This document shows, one piece after another, positions 6,804-10,034 of a DNA stretch of 10,034 bases (positions are counted from its first letter, which is position 1; every line of letters starts with the position of its first letter). The position numbers and the translations under genes were made by a program. Source of the stretch: CAYFJO01 sp964343305 (GTDB taxonomy: Bacteria > Planctomycetota > Planctomycetia > Pirellulales > Pirellulaceae). The stretch covers positions 1 to 10,034 of the forward strand of contig CAYFJO010000406.1 of NCBI GenBank assembly GCA_964343305.1, read 5' to 3'. The notes below the pieces were generated by a model. The model saw only the letters and a program-made list of their open reading frames with translations, ran no database searches and was not told where the DNA came from.

Positions 6804-6824
6804 CGATTCACGATCGTGTGGCAA
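6796..6824 (-). promoter_or_regulatory. Predicted sigma70-type promoter of the blaI-M56 operon
   Basis: On the minus strand, TTGCCA (6824-6819) is a one-mismatch -35 box, followed by a 17-base spacer and TAAATT (6801-6796) as a -10 box with 4 of 6 consensus bases. Transcription would start near 6789, giving a leader of roughly 36 bases before ATG 6753. The -10 box lies inside the proximal palindrome, as expected for a repressed promoter. Confidence 0.5.
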
Positions 6825-6833
6825 CACCTATCA

Positions 6834-6847
6834 GTTAAAAATTTAAC
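6834..6847. promoter_or_regulatory. Putative BlaI operator, distal copy
   Basis: This is an exact second copy of the GTTAAAAATTTAAC palindrome, 44 bases (about four helical turns) from the first. It lies just upstream of the predicted -35 box, so two dimers could sit on one face of the helix and bracket the promoter. Confidence 0.6.
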
Positions 6848-6850
6848 ACA

Positions 6851-7300
6851 AGTGACGCCGAGATGTGCTCGCCGAGCTTGCAACAAGTTTGTAACGGGTG
6901 AACCACACCGACAGCACGAACATCGCTTTCTTCCCAACTCGCAGAGGTGTGCCCTCGAAAAAGACACCGCTGCGAGTTAGCGTCGAGTGCAATTTGCCGA
7001 AGCTTGTCCAACCGACTGCACGAAGACAAACCGCGAACTGCGGGCGGTCGTTTCGAACTCAGCAGGGTCGTGGTCGCGCTCGGGTTCGCTCTCCTGCGTA
7101 TTTGCCAGGTGCCGATCCCGCCCTCGGGCTCGCTGTTCAATCTCGACTTCCAGAATTCCACACGTTCTCGGTGTTTTGATTTGCGAGATGGCGATTTGGG
7201 ACTGCTGCGGCTGAGCTTCTGCTCATTCAAAGGAGACAGCGAAGTGCGTAACGAACGTTTCCTAACACAAGGACCGTCTATTTCCGTGGTCGGCACCTTA
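6851..7300. other. Gap between divergent transcripts, no convincing gene
   Basis: About 450 bases separate the blaI-like operon control region from the TetR-type gene promoter. Open frames exist on both strands (a GTG frame at 6947-7330 on plus, another on minus), but the products are rich in Arg, Ser and Pro, lack family motifs and have weak starts. The stretch includes a strong hairpin at 6936-6978. It may be a decayed gene or a dispersed repeat; the sequence alone does not decide. Confidence 0.45.
6936..6978. repeat. 43-base imperfect hairpin
   Basis: AACTCGCAG (6936-6944) pairs perfectly with CTGCGAGTT (6970-6978). After one A-G mismatch, GGTGT (6946-6950) pairs with ACACC (6964-6968). 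The loop is 13 bases and contains an A5 run. No T tract follows on either strand, so it is not an obvious intrinsic terminator. Role unknown. Confidence 0.5.
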
Positions 7301-7304
7301 CCGT

Positions 7305-7333
7305 TTGACAGCCTACCGATCGTTCGGTAGGCT
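7305..7333 (+). promoter_or_regulatory. Predicted promoter of the tetR-type gene
   Basis: A perfect -35 box TTGACA (7305-7310) is followed by a 17-base spacer and TAGGCT (7328-7333), which keeps the key T, A and final T of the -10 consensus. Transcription would begin near 7340, leaving a leader of about 110 bases before ATG 7450. A long palindrome covers the spacer and both boxes. Confidence 0.6.
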
Positions 7334-7335
7334 GT
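7308..7335. promoter_or_regulatory. Putative TetR operator, 12+4+12 palindrome
   Basis: ACAGCCTACCGA (7308-7319) and TCGGTAGGCTGT (7324-7335) are perfect inverted repeats around TCGT. The palindrome fills the space between the -35 and -10 boxes and overlaps both. TetR-family dimers bind such sites at their own promoters, and the TetR-type gene is the next gene downstream. An alternative is a terminator for a transcript from the left, since GTTTTCT follows, but the T run is short. Confidence 0.65.
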
Positions 7336-7449
7336 TTTCTCTGTCGCGTCCCACCGTATCTCCTTGCAGCGTGCCTATCGCGAACGCCCCCGCTGGTAAG
7401 CGAGAACGACCGAAGGCACAAGCCGGTTTTGTTCCTATAGAGAGTCACT

Positions 7450-8061
7450 ATGCCGGAATCAGTTTTGCAATCCGCACCCGAAGCAACGCCAGCTCGTACC
7501 GCGGAGGTCTTTCGCGCCGCCGCCGAGTTAATGGTCGAAAAGGGGTACGGAGGAACGTCCATCGGCGATGTCGCCCAAGCGGTCGGCATGACCAAGGCTG
7601 GATTGTATCACCATATTTCCGGTAAGCAGGACATGCTGTTTCAGATCTTGAACCATGCGATGGATGAACTGGAACACGTCGTCAGTACGCCCGTGCGGTT
7701 GATCGAAGACCCGGAAGAACGGCTGCGGCAGCTAATGCGATTGCAGATTCAAGGTTCGGTCAAGCACGGACTTGCCTTCACGGTTCTGTTCTCGGAAATC
7801 AACCACCTGGCCCCGGCACAGCAGAAGAAAATCAGTGGGCGTGTCAAGGAACACCTTGCCCTGATTCGAGAGGCGTTAATGGAGTTGGCGGACGAGGGGC
7901 GGCTTAGAAGACTGGATTTGGACATTGCGACGATGCTCATTATGAATGTGTTTACCGGAATCGCCCGTTGGAAACACCAGGACTTTACAAGCGATGAAGA
8001 ACATCTGATTCAGGAGACGGTCGCATACACGATGGCCGCTCTTTTGAAGCCGGTGAGGTGA
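7450..8061 (+). CDS. TetR/AcrR-family transcriptional regulator
   Basis: The 203-residue protein has the standard TetR layout. The N-terminal DNA-binding part spans residues 14-62 (RTAEVFRAAAELMVEKGYGG, then TSIGDVAQAVGMTKAGLYHH as helix-turn-helix, and SGKQDML). The rest is an all-helical ligand and dimerisation domain with FSEINHLAPAQQKKISGRV and a C-terminal helix ending AALLKPVR. The C-terminal half recalls regulators of lipid or steroid use such as KstR2, but this is a loose impression. The start is ATG 7450 with AGAGAG 5 bases upstream. A perfect palindrome covers its promoter, so self-repression is likely. Its stop lies 2 bases before the start of a secreted PVC-type dehydrogenase gene, which it probably controls. 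The ligand is unknown. Confidence 0.92.
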   Translation: MPESVLQSAPEATPARTAEVFRAAAELMVEKGYGGTSIGDVAQAVGMTKAGLYHHISGKQDMLFQILNHAMDELEHVVSTPVRLIEDPEERLRQLMRLQIQGSVKHGLAFTVLFSEINHLAPAQQKKISGRVKEHLALIREALMELADEGRLRRLDLDIATMLIMNVFTGIARWKHQDFTSDEEHLIQETVAYTMAALLKPVR

Positions 8062-8063
8062 AA

Positions 8064-10034
8064 ATGAATGCTCTTCGATCTACCTCTTTGATGTCGCTCC
8101 TGCTAACGGTTGCGACGGTCCTTGATGCTTCTGCGGCAGAAGTGAAACTCGGTAAGCACCGTTTTCAATTACCCGACGGCTTTTCGGTTCAGCAGATCGC
8201 CGGACCGCCATTGGTTGATCGGCCAATCTGCGCCGACTTCGACGAGCTTGGACGGCTCTATGTCGCGGATTCGTCCGGCTCCAACGATCCGGTGGAAGAG
8301 CAGGTAAAGAACCCGACACATCGTATCGTGCGATTGGAAGATTCCAACGGCGATGGAAAGTTTGACAAGTCGACCGTGTTCGCAGATCGGGTGATGTTTC
8401 CCGAGGGGACGCTCTGGTACGACGGATCACTGTATGTTGCCGCGCCACCGAGTATCTGGAAGTTGACCGACACCGACGACGACGGAGTTGCCGAGAAGCG
8501 AGAAGAGTGGTGGCAAGGAAAGACACTGACTCACTGCGCGAACGATTTGCATGGTCCCTATCTGGGACCGGACGGCTGGTTTTATTGGTGTAAGGGAGCC
8601 TTTGCCGAGCAAACTTATGAGCGCGACGGTAAACCGCCCTTCGTTACCAAAGCGGCTCATATCTTCCGCTGCCTGCCTGACGCGCCTCGCGATCCAGAGA
8701 CCGGCAGCGTGCTCAGTTCGGCGATCGAACCGGTGATGACCGGTGGAATGGCAAACCCTGTCGATGTCACATTCACGTCCGGCGGCGAACGAATCTTCAC
8801 CACCACGTTTCTGACACGCCCCCAGGCTGGTCTGCGTGATGGGTTGATTCATGCGATCTATGGTGGCGTCTATGGCATGCAAAACGAACGCCGGCTGGCG
8901 GGGCACAAACGGACGGGCGATTTGATGCCGCCGCTGTTACACACCGGTGCAGCGGCTCCCTGCGGCCTGACACGTTACGAATCGAACGTGTTTGGGGACG
9001 ACTATCGGGACAATCTGTTTGCTTGCCTGTTCAACATGCACAAAGTGACGCGGCAGGTCCTTCAGCCCAGCGGTGCGACATTCAAAACCAGTATGGAAGA
9101 TTTCCTGGTTTCAGATAACCTCGACTTCCATCCGACCGACGTAATCGAAGATGCGGACGGAAGCCTGGTCGTGATCGACACAGGCGGCTGGTACAAACTC
9201 TGTTGCCCGACCTCGCAATTGGAAAAGCCGGATATTCTGGGAGCGATCTATCGTGTGCGCCGCGACAATGCGCCACGTGTGAGCGACCCTCGAGGCTTGA
9301 ATCTGAAATGGCAGGATTTGCCCGCTCGCGCTCTTGCCACGCTGTTGGACGATGCACGACCGGCAGTGCAACGTCGCGCAATTCAAGAGCTAGCAGACTG
9401 TCATACTGATGCAATTGCTCCACTCAGGGACGTGTTGAGTTCAAGTGCGAGGCCGGAAACTGCTCGCCGCAGCGCAGTCTGGGCATTGACGCGAATCGAT
9501 CACGCTCGCGCGCGTGCTGTCGTGAGAACTGCGTTTCAAGATCGTGACCCGATCGTGCGGCAAGCGGCAATCCACTCCGCCAGCGTCCACCGCGATCCTA
9601 ATGCTTGGGCAGATCTGGTTGATCTTCTCAATAGCGACTCAGCGCATAACCGACGCGCGGCAGCTGAGGCACTGGGCCGCATCGGCAACAAGGCAGCTGT
9701 CCCTGCCTTGTTGGCGGCGGCGGGAAACGCGAATGATCGCACCTTGGAACACTCCCTGATTTTTGCACTCATTGAGATTGCCGCCGCTTCAGAGACCCGC
9801 GACCAACTGACAGCCGGCAACGCGCGCTCGCAACGTGCTGCTTTGATAGCGCTGGATCAAATGGGCGGCGGTACCCTGGAAGCACAAGATGTTGCGCCGT
9901 TGCTCTCCTCGCGAGATGCCACGCTTAAAGAGACCGCCGACTGGATCGTTGATCGACATCGAGGATGGGCCGCAAGGCTGGTTCCCCACTTTCACAAGAA
10001 AATCCGACGTGCCCAGTCGCTCTCGCCAAAGGAA
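8064..10034 (+). CDS. PVC-type membrane-bound dehydrogenase with HEAT repeats (5' part)
   Basis: An open frame of 657 codons runs from ATG 8064 to the last base of the window without a stop. GAGGTG lies 5 bases before the ATG and overlaps the TetR stop, so the two genes form one unit. Residues 1-24 are a signal peptide ending near DASA/AEV. Residues 30-410 form a beta-propeller-like domain of the type found in the planctomycete 'putative membrane-bound dehydrogenase' family (TIGR02604-like): LPDGFSVQQIAGPPLVDRP, DFDELGRLYVAD, FPEGTLWYDG, NDLHGPYLGPDGWFYW, DVIEDADGSLVVIDTGGWY. SNGDGK (94-99) and DTDDDG (136-141) resemble calcium-binding loops. From about 415 on are HEAT-type repeats (AVQRRAIQELA, PIVRQAAIHSA, NRRAAAEALGRIG). 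Relatives often end in a cytochrome c domain, which would lie beyond the window. Substrate unknown, sugar or polysaccharide use is a guess from the family. Confidence 0.9.
   Translation, partial: MNALRSTSLMSLLLTVATVLDASAAEVKLGKHRFQLPDGFSVQQIAGPPLVDRPICADFDELGRLYVADSSGSNDPVEEQVKNPTHRIVRLEDSNGDGKFDKSTVFADRVMFPEGTLWYDGSLYVAAPPSIWKLTDTDDDGVAEKREEWWQGKTLTHCANDLHGPYLGPDGWFYWCKGAFAEQTYERDGKPPFVTKAAHIFRCLPDAPRDPETGSVLSSAIEPVMTGGMANPVDVTFTSGGERIFTTTFLTRPQAGLRDGLIHAIYGGVYGMQNERRLAGHKRTGDLMPPLLHTGAAAPCGLTRYESNVFGDDYRDNLFACLFNMHKVTRQVLQPSGATFKTSMEDFLVSDNLDFHPTDVIEDADGSLVVIDTGGWYKLCCPTSQLEKPDILGAIYRVRRDNAPRVSDPRGLNLKWQDLPARALATLLDDARPAVQRRAIQELADCHTDAIAPLRDVLSSSARPETARRSAVWALTRIDHARARAVVRTAFQDRDPIVRQAAIHSASVHRDPNAWADLVDLLNSDSAHNRRAAAEALGRIGNKAAVPALLAAAGNANDRTLEHSLIFALIEIAAASETRDQLTAGNARSQRAALIALDQMGGGTLEAQDVAPLLSSRDATLKETADWIVDRHRGWAARLVPHFHKKIRRAQSLSPKE

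Noticed and set aside
7244..7330. A 28-residue GTG frame with a good AAAGGAG ribosome binding site 8 bases upstream, read towards the TetR-type gene
   Set aside because: It ends inside the -10 box of the predicted promoter, has no recognisable features, and would need an upstream transcript for which I see no promoter.
6947..7330. 127-codon plus-strand frame in the gap before the TetR-type gene
   Set aside because: GTG start without a ribosome binding site, low-complexity basic product, no motif, and it runs through the promoter-operator of the next gene.
1..10034. CRISPR array, tRNA or rRNA gene, transposase
   Set aside because: No regularly spaced repeats, cloverleaf, rRNA-like stretch or transposase motif was seen on either strand.

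Overview
The window looks like chromosomal DNA of a planctomycete, probably of the Pirellulaceae type. The grounds are a large secreted PVC-type 'membrane-bound dehydrogenase' with HEAT repeats, a BlaI plus M56 (BlaR1-like) pair with a long secreted extension, a XylR-type sugar-binding regulator remnant, a DUF5990-like fragment, and short palindromic intergenic repeats. This assignment rests on remembered family patterns; no database search was run.

Left part (1-1869) is a gene graveyard. Two palindromic repeats (1-39 and 84-134) lie beside the 3' end of a minus-strand class I methyltransferase remnant broken by a single-base frameshift near 353. Next is a minus-strand DUF5990-like fragment (834 to about 1142), abutting a plus-strand XylR-type sensor domain (about 1110-1667) that lacks both its N-terminal part and its C-terminal AraC-type DNA-binding domain. 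The two fragments meet head to head. Bases 1668-1869 hold nothing I recognise.

Central part (1870-6850) is a compact minus-strand cluster, read right to left: a BlaI/MecI-type repressor, an M56 membrane metallopeptidase whose start sits at the repressor stop codon, an exported two-part protein ending in a group I truncated haemoglobin, a possible 42-codon small gene, and an extended short-chain dehydrogenase/epimerase. A promoter overlapped by one of two identical 14-bp palindromes precedes the repressor, which suggests autoregulation. The simplest model is an M56 sensor-protease that relieves BlaI repression and controls a secreted globin and a reductase-like enzyme. The inducing signal is unknown.

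Right part (6851-10034) starts with about 450 bases without a convincing gene but with a 43-base hairpin. A plus-strand unit follows: a strong promoter covered by a perfect 12+12 palindrome, a TetR-family regulator, and, 2 bases after its stop, a secreted PVC-type dehydrogenase/HEAT-repeat protein that runs off the right edge. The TetR protein probably represses itself and this enzyme.

The most interesting points are the M56/BlaI-globin-SDR arrangement, the odd linker with a CxxCH motif in the globin protein (real haem c site or product of a compensated double frameshift), the two well-formed promoter-operator regions, and the decayed left flank.
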